A stretch of DNA of 64,000 bases from Sipunculus nudus (taxonomy: Eukaryota > Annelida > Sipuncula > Golfingiida > Sipunculidae). Of the stretch, positions 47,823 through 59,556 are shown piece by piece. Location of the stretch: assembly GCA_026874595.1 (NCBI GenBank), contig CM049317.1, forward strand, positions 11,070,382 through 11,134,381, written 5' to 3'. The position numbers and the translations under genes are program-made. The notes under the pieces were generated by a model that saw nothing but the letters and a program-made list of their open reading frames with translations, was not told where the DNA came from and made no database searches. Numbering within the stretch: position 1 is the first letter of the stretch; every line of letters starts with the position of its first letter.

Positions 47823-50800
47823 AACAAGTGACCCAGGGGTCATGACGCTCAGCTGACCAGGAAGACATTGACAAAAGTAATTTTATCATCTGAATGTCAA
47901 ATTTGAATTAAATACTTTTTCCAAACTTGACCTTTTGTATAAAATCATCCAATATTCATTGGGGTACTATGGAGCTCTGTAGCATGAAGGATATGGGTAA
48001 CAGACACCTATTTTCAAGGTTTACAAGATGACTTTTCAGGGGTCTCCCAGCATGTCAAAAAATAAAATTCTAGGTCCAGTTATTATGATTTGTGCCCTGT
48101 TAACAAATCCAAATGTTTATTCTGGGGGGTATTTCAAAGCCGCATAGGATGAAGGATATGGGTAACAGAGATGTAATTTCAGGTGCACAAGGAGACTTTT
48201 CAGGGGCCTCCCAGCATATCAAGAAAGGAGATTCTAGGTCAAGTCATTATAATTTGTGCTCTGTTAACAGATGACCAAATCTTTATTCTGGGGAGTACTT
48301 CGGAGCCCCAGAGCATGAAGGATATGGGTAACAGGGACCTTATTTCGGGTTTCCATGTAGACCTTTTATGGGCTTCCCTGGAGGTGAGGACAGAAGATTC
48401 TAGGTCCAGTCATTATGATTTGTGCCCTGTTAATATATGACCAAATCTTTATTCTGGGGGGTACCTCAGAGCCCCATGGCCCACAGAATATGGGTAACAG
48501 GGACCTTATTTCGGGTTTCCATGTAGACCTTTTATGGGCTTCCCTGGAGGTGAGGACAGAAGATTCTAGGTCCAGTCATAATGATTTGTGCCCTGTTTAC
48601 AGATGACCAAATGTTTAAAGATCACAAAAGTAGAGAAAAAAAATCGTAAAAAATAAAAAAAATATAGGTGGCGCCACCAATCTCCAGAAATTGATGAAAC
48701 ACTCCATGATCAATATCCATGCAAAGAATCATGGTGATTAATGCATTAGTTGTTCAGATACTTGAGCTTTTGTATTAAATTTTGCATTATTCTGGGGGGT
48801 ACTTCAGAACCCCATAGCTCGAAGAATATAGGTCACAGTGACCTAATTTCAGGTTTGAAAGGAGAATTTCCATAGACCTCCCAGGATTTCAAGTAAGAAG
48901 ATTCCCGGTCTAGCGGTTACAATTTGTGCCCTGTTAACAGACAGACGCCTGGATGGCCGGACGGACGACGGACAAAAGGTGATCCCTACAGCTCAGATGA
49001 CTTTCAGTCAGCTGAGCTAAAAATTGAAAAAATACAGGTGGCGCCACCAGAATGCAAAAACTGATGAAACATTTCATGATCAATATCCATGCAAAGAATC
49101 ATGGTGATCAATATAATAATTGTTCAGATACTTGAACTTTTGTATCAAATTTTCCATTATTCTGGGGGGTACTTCGGAGCCCCATAGCTCAGAGGTTATG
49201 GGTAACAGAGACCTAATTTCAAGTTTTTAAGGAAACTTTTCATGGGCCTCTCAGCATGTCAAGAGAGAAGATTCTAGGTCCAGTTGTTACGATTTGTGCC
49301 ATGTTAACAGATGACCGCATCTTATGAGGTCTCAAAAATAGAGAAATAAATTCGTAAAAATAAAAAAAAAATACAGGTGGCGCCACCATACTGCAGAAAC
49401 TGATGACACATTCCATGATCAATATCCATGCAAAGAATCATGGTGATCACTGCAATAGTTGTTTAGATACTTGAGCTTTTGTATCAAATTGTCCATTATT
49501 CTGAGGGATACTTCAGATGACTTACAGTCAGCTGAGCTAAAAACACTTAATGGTCAATATCCATGCAAAGAATCATGATGATCTCCGTATTAGTTGTTCA
49601 GATACTTCAGCTTTTGTATCAAATTGTCCATTATTCTGAGGGATACTTCAGAGACCTATAGCTTGAAGGATATGGGTAACAGAGACCTAATTTCAAGTTT
49701 CCACAGGCAATCTTCATGGGCCCTTCTTGCATGACAAGAATGAAGTTTCTAGGTCCAGTTGTTGCAATTTGTACCCTCTTGATAGATAACACAGGTGGCG
49801 CCACCAGTCTGCAGGAACTGATGGAACATCTCATAATCAATATGTATGCCAAAAATCATGACCATCAGTGATGTAGTTATTGAGATATTGAAGTTTTTGT
49901 ATGAAATTTTTTACTTCTCTGGGGGGGTACTTTGGGGCCCCATAGCTCCAAGGATATGGGTAACAGAGACCTAATTTCTGGTTTCCATGGAGACTTTTCA
50001 TAGGTCTTCTAGTGTGTTGAGAATGAAGATTCTAGGTCCAGTCGTTACTATTTGTGCCATGCTAACAGATGACAGCATCCTTAAAGGTCTCAAAAATAGA
50101 GGAAAAAATCGTAAAAAATCGAACGATACAGGTGGCGCCACCAGTCTGCAGGAACAGATGACACATCTCATGATCAATAGTTATGCCACAAATCATGACC
50201 ATCATTCAAGTAGTTAATGAGATATTGAAGTTTTTGTATGAAATTTTTTACTTTTCTTGGGGGTACTTTAGGGCTCCATAGCTCGAAGAATATGGGTAAC
50301 AGAGACCTAATTTTGGTTTCCATGGAGACTTTTCATAGGCCTCTCAGTGTGTCGAGAATGAAGATTCTAAGTCCAGTCGTTATGATTTGTGCCACGTTAA
50401 CAGATGACAGCATCCTTAAAGGTCTCAAAAATAGAGGAAAAAATCGTAAAAAATCAAACAATACAGGTGGCGCCACAAGTCTGCAGGAACTGATGGAACA
50501 TTTCCTAATCAATATGTATGCCAAAAAATCATGACCATCAGTGATGTAGTTATTGAGATATTGAAGTTTTTGTATGAAATTTTTGACTACTCGGGGGGGG
50601 GGGGGGGTACTTTGGGGCCCCATAGCTCGAAGGATATGGTTTACAGAGACCTAATATCTGGTTTCCAAGGATATTTTTCATGGACCTCTCAGTGTGTCAA
50701 GAATGAAGATTCTAGGTCCAGTCGTTACGATTTGTGCCATGCTAACAGATGACAGCATCCTTAAAGGTCTCAAAAATAGAGGAAAAAATCGTAAAAAATC

Positions 50801-52097
50801 GAACGATACAGGTGGCGCCACCAGTCTGCAGGAACAGATGACACATCTCATGATCAATAGTTATGCCACAAATCATGACCATCAGTCAAGTAGTTAATGA
50901 GATATTGAAGTTTTTGTATGAAATTTTTTACTTTTCTGGGGGGTACTTTAGGGCTCCATAGCTCGAAGAATATGGGTAAAAGAGACCTAATTTTGGTTTC
51001 CATGGAGACTTTTCATAGGTCTCTCAGTGTGTCGAGAATGAAGATTCTAGGTCCAGTCGTAATGATTTGTGCCACGTTAACAGATGACAGCATCCTTAAA
51101 GGTCTCAAAAATAGAGGAAAAAATCGTAAAAAATCAAACAATACAGGTGGCGCCACCAGTCTGCAGGAACTGATGGAACATTTCATAATCAATATGTATG
51201 CCAAAAATCATGACCAACAGTGATGTAGTTATTGAGATATTGAAGTTATTGTATGAAATTTTTGACTACTCGGGGGGGGGGGGTACTTTGGGGCCCCATA
51301 GCTCGAAGGATATGGTTTACAGAGACCTAATATCTAGTTTCCAAGGATATTTTTCATGGACCTCTCAGTGTGTCAAGAATGAAGATTCTAGGTCCAGTCG
51401 TTACGATTTGTGCCATGCTAACAGATGACAGCATCCTTAAAGGTCTCAAAAATAGAGGAAAAAATCGTAAAAAATCGAACAATAAAGGTGGCACCACCAG
51501 TCTGCAGGAAGTGATGACACATCTCATGATCAATAGTTATGCCACAAATCATGACCATCAGTCAAGTAGTTAATGAGATATTGAAGTTTTTGTATGAAAT
51601 TTTTTACTTTTCTTGGGGGTACTTTGGGGCTCCATAGCTCGAAGAATATGGGTAACAGAGACCTAATTTCTGGTTTCCATGGAGACTTTTCATAGGTCTC
51701 TCAGTGTGTTGAGAATGAAGATTCTAGGTCCAGTCTTTACGATTTGTGCCTTGTTAACAGATGTTTACATTTTGAAAGGTCTCAAAAATAGAGAAAAAAA
51801 TTCGTAAAAAATTGAACGATACAGGTGGCGCCACCAGTCTGCAGGAAGTGATGGAACATCTCATGATCAATATGTATGACAAAAATCATGACCATCAGTC
51901 AAGTATTAAATGAGATATTGAAGTTTTTGTTTGAAAGTTTTTACTTTTCTGGGGGGTAGTTTGGGGCCCCATAGCTCGAAGGATATGGGTAACAGAGACC
52001 TAATTTCTGGTTTCTAAGGAGATTTTTCATGGACCTCCCAGGATGTCAAGTAAGAAGATTCCAGTTCTAGCGGTTACGATTTTTGCCTGGTTAACGG

Positions 52098-52135
<38 letters not shown>

Positions 52136-52197
52136 GGACGACGGACAAAGAGTGATCGCTATAGCTCAGATGATTTTCAGTCAGCTGAGCTAAAAAT
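47823..52197 (+). mobile_element. Family H-type Helentron-like block: one 5' end, three 3' ends
   Basis: One 5' end lies at 47823 (GTGACCCAGGGGTCATGACG then CTCAGCTGAC). Three successive 3' ends of the form CAGTCAGCTGAGCTAAAAA finish at about 49025, 49543 and 52197. The third is preceded by a (GACA)n/(GACGG)n tract at 52094-52150. The body is tandem modules with ATATGGGTAACAGAGACCTA and GATTCTAGGTCCAGTCGTTA-like segments. Two adjacent units near 48260-48590 are nearly identical with a 166-bp period. No coding capacity was found. Confidence 0.65.
49794..51960 (+). repeat. ~340-bp tandem array with dimeric higher-order structure
   Basis: Palindrome boxes mark unit starts near 49794, 50131, 50466, 50811, 51146, 51487 and 51834, spaced 335-347 bp. 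Alternate units are most alike: units at 50131, 50811 and 51487 share CATGATCAATAGTTATGCCA, while those at 50466 and 51146 share AATCAATATGTATGCCAAAA. The real repeating block is therefore a dimer of about 680 bp. Most box copies are GGTGGCGCCACC. Open frames of 63-101 codons recurring here are by-products of the repeat. Confidence 0.85.
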
Positions 52198-54467
52198 TAT
52201 TACAGATGAACATTGAATGCTAAATTATGATACAGATACATCTCACTGTTGGCAAATTCTTGAATTAAGTTGAGTATGGATACCATTTATTTATAATCAA
52301 AGTACAGCCGTCTTTATATAACCACAGAGAGCTGATTATTCATGGTCGTAACATTGCCTGGTATCATGAATGATTGATATCATAAAGCTAATTTTTATTT
52401 TAAAGCTTTTAAAAACATTCTTGTTAATATTAGCCACAGATAACCTAAAATCTAAATGTCTAGTGGCATGATATAATAGGTGCTAGGCTAGATGTAACTG
52501 CTTCACACAGCTAACACATATGGTAAATTGACTCCATTCAATCTCCATTATTCAGCCAAAAATCATTTATGTGGAACTAATAAAGACAATTACCATAAAA
52601 ATTATTGTTGGGATTGTTCTTGTAAAATATTAAATAAATTGGCTTCAGTGGCGTCAGTCGAAAAATGTTTTGCAAGTTTATAACTCATATAGGAAGATAC
52701 AGCAAACAGCTTATGGTCAGCTTCCCGTAACCCAGCTAAAAAGCACTGAAACAAAATTATTTGAACAAGCTTGAATTATCAACATCTGAGGATAATTAAT
52801 GTGTGAGATTTAAGAATTAAGCCCAGTGGTTTTGAGGAGAAGATCTTTGTAGCCACTGAGCTAAAATGGGCTCTTATGGCATATGACTGAATTCAGCTTC
52901 CCATATCTCAGCCAAAAGTCACTAAACAGAAACAGAAACTTCGGAAAGCATAACCCTAGGAGCATTTCTGTGCAATATTAAACAATTTTGCCATATGGTT
53001 TCAGAGAAGAAGTTTTGTGTAACCCTCAGGATGATACAGGCACTGATGACCCACGCACAAAAAAGGCCGATACAGGTGGCGCCACCAATACCTCAATTCC
53101 AGATATGACTCATGTGACCAACATTGGCTTAAAATTTGGTGATGATAGCTCCAGCCGTTTTTGAGATTGAAGTCTTAGTAAGCTTCTTTGGACAGGTGAC
53201 TAAGTTCAACCTCCGGTAACTCGGCCAAAAATCACGGGAACCATTCGAACAAACTTGACAGAGATTGTTTCTGGGATTATTTCTGTGACAATTTGGCTGG
53301 ACGGTTTCGGAGAAGACGATTTTTTAAGGTTTTTAAGCTTTTCCCCCATAAAATCAAAGTAACTGCTGATAGCCAAAAGATTAACAAAATCCGATAGAGG
53401 TTTTTAGATGACTAATTTTTTGCATAAAGTTTGGTGATGCTTACTCCTGCCGTTTTCGAGATAATACGGGTTAACGTACAGACGACGGACGCCGCCGCAC
53501 CATCGCATAAGCTTACAGGTTCGCTAAAAAATACAGGTGGCGCCACCAGTCTTCAGGAATTGATGAAATACTGTTTGATCAATATGTATATGAACAATTA
53601 TGGCAATCAATGTATTAGTTATTCAGATATTTGAGCTTTTGTATCAAACTTTTAATTATTGTGTGTGTGTGTGTGTGGGGGGGGGGTACTTTTGAGCCCC
53701 ATAGCTTACAGGATATAGGTCAGAGTGACCTAATTTTAGGTGTTCAAGGAGATTCTTTTTATTGACCTCCCTGGGTATTCAGTGGGAAGATTCCAGGTCC
53801 AGCAGTTTTGATTTTTGCCCTGTTAAGGGATTGACAGAAAGACTGGGCGATGGACAACAATGGCGGACCTAGCGGTTGCGGTTATAAAATTTGCCGCCCC
53901 TCTTTAGATAAAACTGGATTCAATTTACATATGCAAAAATGTATGGTCAATTTTCTTTGTAAAAGACAACACAATTATATCATGTAATTAACTGAAAGGG
54001 TATCTTTCACCATGGGTCTACGTTCACCCAACACTGAAGGGAAATTACCTCCTTGCTAATGAAAACCAAAAGATCTCTCCGACTCGTTTCAAACAATGAA
54101 TTTTTTTGCACTTCACGGAAAGGATAATCCCTGAATGCATGGAGAAAAATACTATTATATTGCAGGTTTACATATAATGTGGTGACGTAATTTTTCGTAT
54201 GCACACGATTTGTGACTAACAATAAAACTAACCATGGAAAGACCTTTTTTTTTGTGTGTAACTTATTTTTTATTTCAGAAACTAAACACAAACATCTTGT
54301 AACTTATAATTACACCTCTTTGTTATCGGATATATATACCTGTAATACTGCTTCTTTAGAGTTGTGCAGTGGCGTAAATTTATCTTCAAGAGTAGGGGGG
54401 GACTCGCAATAGGGGGGGGGGGGGTGACAGGCGTGGAGGGTAGTCAAAACTGGGATAAAACAGACAC

Positions 54468-54522
<55 letters not shown>

Positions 54523-54526
<4 letters not shown>

Positions 54527-55775
54527 AAGGCCCAGATTGCGTTCTGGACGGATCTAAGATCTGTCCAGCCCAAATTGTGATCGCAGTTCAGGCCTGCCAA
54601 AATTGCGATCACAATCCAGGCTGGCCAAATCTTAGATCTGTCCAGCCCAGATTGCAATCCTAAACTTGACCAGCCCATATTGCGATCCATGCTTTTACTA
54701 TCACAGGATAGAAACATTGAATGTTTTACCAACTCATTTAGTATTGCATGGTTCCATTTACCCATTATAAATACAATTATACTACACATAGGCAGTTAAT
54801 GGTATTTGGTTGGCACCAATCTGTTCAGCCTTGAAAATGGCGGTTGCACCAGTGCTTGAAGTGTGCTCCATCAACACTCTCCCCCTTTGGAAGTCTACAA
54901 TGGCAGCAATAAACAATATGGATCTCTGTACATGTTTCTCAGCTAAAATTTTATGTTTTAAAAATTAACACTGTGAGTCTACTTCTTACAAGGTGGATGA
55001 TAACAAACATCTCAAGAAAAAGAACTTATTTTTAAGCATTTTCAACAAGGGCTTAATAAAAGAAGCATAAAAATGCTGTGCAACTGCCAGACCTATAGAA
55101 ATAAGAGTGGATCTGAAATACTGTTTATTCATGTTATAAGGGGTTGCACTAAACAAAATGGTATACAAGGTATCAAACAGGATCTCAATGATTTGAGTTT
55201 GAAATATGACTTCTGTCATTCAAGATCATGAAATGGTCTATAACCCTTCAAGAGTACGTTACAAAATTGGGCCACTTTGTTGCATGTAACCCAGTGATTG
55301 TATATTATCCAATGCACTCATAAAATTACATGGTTATGCACTTATTATGTTTTTCATGTGTATAGTAGACAAATTTTGTGAAAGGTATTATAAAAACATG
55401 AATCAAAGAACACAACAATTTATATTTTAATATAGCTTGCTATAGTTATGAATCATATCAGTCAGATTTTTTAAGCACATGGAAAGAACACCAGGCACCA
55501 TGAATAGGTAACTAATTAATCAGACCAAATCCAATATGGGCTGGTCAAGTTTAGGATTGTAAATTAGGCTAAGATCTGTCCAGCCAAGATTGCGATCCTG
55601 AAGCAAGAAAGAAAGGATTACAATCTGGCCGGACTAAACTGCGCTCGTAATCTGGGCTAGACAGATCTAAGATCTGGCCAGCCTGAATTGCGATCGCAGT
55701 TTGGGCCGGCCTCAACTGCGATCGCAATTTGGGCTGGGCAGATCTAAGATCCGTCCAGATCGTGATCTGGGCCTT

Positions 55776-55778
<3 letters not shown>
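54523..55778. mobile_element. Foldback element inserted in a (TA)n microsatellite
   Basis: Inverted arms of about 168 bp (54523-54690) and 249 bp (55530-55778) surround about 840 bp of unique interior. The outer ends TGTCAAGGCCCAGAT and ATC...GGGCCTTGACA are complementary. The inner ends share 28 exact complementary bases beginning CAATATGGGCTGGTCAAGTT. The arms contain short internal repeats with GCGATC and GATCTAAGATC. Both outer edges run directly into (TA)n tracts (54470-54523 and 55779-55829), which suggests insertion into a TA repeat. No coding capacity was found. Confidence 0.75.
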
Positions 55779-55832
<54 letters not shown>

Positions 55833-55886
55833 CTTTTATTGTCTGTGTGACATATCAAATATATATCAATTAAGTATAAGGTTTTT

Positions 55887-57737
55887 AAACTAGGGACCCA
55901 TGGGTCTCGACGCTCAGCTGCATTTGTCTATAAGGATATATATGTTATGAGGTTTTCAAAATATTGGTCCTGTGATCAGTTTGAAGCCAACCTGTCTACC
56001 CAAACTGGAGTTATTACCCATAAACTGATTTGTGAATGGATGGGCCCTGTGATCTTAACCTTTGACCTTGTGACCCAAAACTCAAAAGGAAACTTCCCCT
56101 ATTGGCAGGTTCACCACATGTTGATGATGGAAGGATTGAGATGAAAAGTTTGGCTTAAAATGCATCCACAATCTTTCTAAAGTAGTGGGTCCTGTGACCT
56201 TGACCTTTGATCTCATGACCCCAGAATCAACAGTTCTTACTTTAGTGGTGGGCCATATATAAGTCAAGTTTGAAACCAATATTTCAAACCAAACTGGTGT
56301 TATCATCTGGAAACTAATATGTGGATTGATTGCCAACATGATCTTGACCTTGTGACCACAAAATCCATAAGTTACTTTCACTGTTGGCAGGTGAGCAACA
56401 TCTGGAAGATAGAATGTTTGGGACAGAAAATTTTGCTAAAAATACATCAACAATCTTTTTAAAGAAGTGGTTCCTGTGACCCTGACCGTTGGCCTTATGA
56501 CCCCAAAATCAAAAGGGTTCTTACATTATTGGTTGGTCATATATAAGTCAAAATTGAAACCAAGATGTCAATCCGAACTGGAGTTATCATCCAGAAAGAA
56601 ATATGTGGACAGATGGGCCCCTGTGAGGATGACCTTTGACCTTGTGACCCCCAAATCAATCAGTTTCTTCCCCTATTGGCAGCTCAGCTATAAGTGCAAG
56701 ATGGAAGGTTTTGGGTGAAAAGTTTGGCTTAAAATGCATCAACAATCTTTCTAAATAAGTGAGTACTGTGACCTTGACCTTTGACCTCATGACCCCAAAA
56801 TTGAACAGAATCTTCCCCAATTGGCAGGTTAGCAATATCTTGAAGATGGAAGGTTTGGGATGAAAAGATTGGCTTCAAATGCATATGCATTCTTTTAAAG
56901 AAATGAGTCACGTGACCATGACCTTTGACCGTTGGACCCCAAAATCCACACCGTTCTTACTTTAGTGGTGAATCATATATAAGTTAAGTTTGAAACCAAT
57001 ATGTCAAACTAAACTGGAGTTATCATCTGGAAACTAATTCGTGAACAGATGGCCTCTGTGACCTTGACCTATGACCATGTGACCCCAAATTTATTTATGC
57101 TCTCCCCATACTGGCAAGTGAGCTAAATGTGCAAAATGGAAAGTTTGGGATGAAAAGCTTGGCAAAAAATACTCTTTTTAAAAAAGTGACTCCTGTGACC
57201 TTGACCATTGACCTCATGACCCAAAAATCATATAGGTAATAATCATATTGCTTTAGTGGTGGGCCATAAGTAAGTCAAGTTTGAAATCTATGTGTCAATA
57301 CAACCTGGAGTTATCATCAGGAAACAAATTTGTGTGGATGGATGGATGGACAGACAGACAGACAGGGTGATAACTATATGGCATCCACTTGTGATCAATA
57401 AACACACCAGGTTTTAGGACACTAGATATAATTACAGCTCAGAAACTGACATGATTGTTGTCATTTTATAGTAAATAAAAATTTAAAAAATTTTCGTTAA
57501 AATAACAAAAAATACAGGTGGCGCCACCACTTTTCGGGAACTGACAAAACTAGTCATGGTCAATATTCACGGCAAGATTCATGACAATCCATGCATTAAA
57601 TATCAAGATATTGGAGGTTTTGTATTATATTTTTGATTATTCTGGGGGGGGGGGGGGGTACTTTCAAGCCCCATAGCTCGGAGGAAACAAAGCACCATTC
57701 CCATATCTCAGTTGACTTACAGTCAGCTGAGCTAAAA
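55887..57737 (+). mobile_element. Family H-type Helentron-like element with TGACCTTTGACC-rich core
   Basis: The 5' end reads GGGACCCATGGGTCTCGACG then CTCAGCTG, and the 3' end reads TTACAGTCAGCTGAGCTAAAAA. The core (about 55960-57330) is a tandem repeat with a ~290-bp double unit, each half containing clusters such as TGTGACCTTGACCTTTGACC. A (GATG)/(GACA) tract lies at 57336-57365. Near the 3' end a fragment with GGTGGCGCCACC (57518) has been added. The whole is inside the inner hAT. Confidence 0.68.
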
Positions 57738-59556
57738 AATAAGGTATATTTTTTAATTCTAAACCATTTAGATATAAATATTTCATAGTAAAATCATTAA
57801 TGGAACCAAGTCTATAATTCTATTTATTTATATATTTCAAATGAAATATATAAATATTATTCTCTGAATAGTGGGGGGATGATTACATGGACCATCCCCC
57901 CTTGCCAAAAAGTGTGGGGGGGGGGGGGGGGTTATATTGACGCCCCTGGAGTTGTGCAGCCGAAATTTATATCATGAGCTATATATGCATAGCAATTTAT
58001 TTTTTTAAAATAAAAAGTGAAATATTTGGATAAATTATGAAATAGGTTCAATTTCTTAAATTACTTTTTCTTAAATTACTTTTCCTCAAAGTGAAAAAAT
58101 CAGTTTAATTAAAGACTACATCAAAGCATTTTTTTCTTAGCTTCGTGCAATTTCATTTTAACATTGTTTTGCTTCTGCACTTTGTGCAATTTTATTTTAG
58201 AACTAATGATTAATCAGTAACCATTAAATTTAAAGTACCATATTTAATTCCAGTTAATTGTGTCAACTAAGAAGGCATATCATTATTGTTCATTGAAACT
58301 TTTTCACAAATACTGGTAGATAACAACTGGCAGTAAGTAGGCCTATAGTGGATTAGCTAAACAATCAATAATACAACAAAACCAGCAAATTAATTTTCAT
58401 TTCAGTTTTGAACTCTAGAGGTAGTACATGTACTGATATACTTTATACGTAGACTTATTTGGATTGGTTGGTACAGCCTCCTCCTCCGCCACCTTGGACA
58501 TTTATAATTGAAATATTTTACTTATACAAACACATCTCTCACCTTAAAAATAATATACCTAAGACACAGTTCTAAGTGATAGACTGGGATTAATCACTTT
58601 AAATAAATGGTCAGGTCCTATTAACACCAGTGGTGTACATACACAATGTAGTAGCATTTTAGGTAGTCATTCCAATGTTCAGGCTAGTGCAATACTTAGT
58701 ATTTTAACTTGACTATTGTATAATCGTTTTGAAATACGCAAGCAGTATTTAGGCGTCTTTCAAATAAGAGTTCAGTCTTTTAAAATTTAGGTCTTTAAAA
58801 TATGGCGGTATATTGGTGAATCCATGCAGGTATAGACATATATATACGAGGAAACTGAATTATTTTACTGTATACTTGAAAATACACAATATGTAACCCC
58901 ACACCATCCCAATGGAGGCACATCAGTCTTCAGGTTTAGTGTTAATCACTGGTTAATGGCTACGTACAGTTCTTCCAATGTATTGCCTTTACAGAGGTCT
59001 GCATGATTTCATAAGACTGGCCAGAAACCTGCTGACGTTGTGACAATTATGCATGAGCACTGATATTTTATTATTTCCTTAGGAACCTGTGTAAAAGGAC
59101 CATACGCGAGTCATTTGATCGATTCAGTTGTCAATTCAATAATGCATGGATTACCTTAATGGAACGAGCAAGATAAGCCCTCTGTATATCGGATCAGAGA
59201 CACATTATATAATTATATGAACATGAATATATCATGGTTCGGGAAACACAGCTGAAAACCACAAATCCAAACTGAAAAAAATCTTGATCAATTACAAATG
59301 AATTTGACCTTTCTGGTGAAGTCGTCATGCTACATCTCAATACTATACATATGCCCATAATCACAAAAATGCCGCCCCCCAAAACGTGCCGCCCGTGGCG
59401 GACAGCCTCCCCTCCCCCCCCCCCCCCCCCCCCCGGCGAACCACTGATGGATAAAAAGTGATCACTATGCCGACTTTCAGACAGCTGAGCTAAAAATTGT
59501 ACAAATTTATGTCCATACAAGTGCAAACAGCACAGTTCAACAATTGGTGATGGAAT

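Larger units (their letters stand above)
46588..53530 (+). mobile_element. Helentron-like composite element, family F, copy 2 (heavily invaded)
   Basis: The 5' end reads AAGGCCTACAGGCCTAATGC then GAACCCGTGC, as in copy 1. The 3' end reads ACCATCGCATAAGCTTACAG then GTTCGCTAAAAA. The 5' portion to about 46900 and the 3' portion from about 52380 align with copy 1 in order. In between are a family E 5' end (46906) and the H-type block 47823-52197. The intact sequence CATAAATGAATGTAAGTGGC at about 46788 is the unoccupied counterpart of the site where family E entered copy 1. Confidence 0.65.
54367..57948. mobile_element. Inner hAT element, 3.6 kb including later insertions
   Basis: It is flanked by an exact 8-bp direct repeat GAGTTGTG at 54359-54366 and 57949-57956. 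The ends CAGTGGCGTAAATTTAT and (right end reversed) CAGGGGCGTCAATATAA are a typical hAT-type pair. G runs follow inside both ends. Most of the interior is two later insertions, the foldback element at 54523-55778 and the family H-type copy at 55887-57737; the element's own remaining sequence is only a few hundred bases, without transposase. Confidence 0.78.
53858..59446. mobile_element. Outer hAT-like element, carrying a nested hAT
   Basis: It is flanked by near-identical 8-bp repeats, ATGGACAA (53850-53857) and ATGGATAA (59447-59454). The ends are CAATGGCGGACC and (right end reversed) CAGTGGTTCGCC, a modest hAT-type TIR match. About 2 kb is its own sequence, split by the inner hAT. A C run lies at about 59414-59434. 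No transposase reading frame was recognised in the 2 kb, so it is non-autonomous or degraded. The boundaries are supported mainly by the restored host sequence. Confidence 0.6.
53531..59497 (+). mobile_element. H-type Helentron-like element split by a 5.6-kb hAT insertion
   Basis: The left piece (to 53857) has GGTGGCGCCACC and the usual module, ending AAAGACTGGGCGATGGACAA. The right piece (from 59447) continues ATAAAAAGTGATCACTATGC and ends CAGACAGCTGAGCTAAAAA. Joined across the insertion they reproduce the 3' terminal region of other H-type copies, such as those ending at 49025 and 52197. The 5' end is not identified; it abuts the family F 3' end. Confidence 0.7.

Noticed and set aside
49987-51573. 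Repeated frames containing KGLKNRGKNRKKSN
   Set aside because: The same peptide recurs with the 340-bp repeat period and reflects the repeat unit, not protein domains.
54310-54789. 159-codon open frame, the longest in the window
   Set aside because: It is translated through a (TA)n microsatellite (YIYIYI) and the arm of the foldback element.
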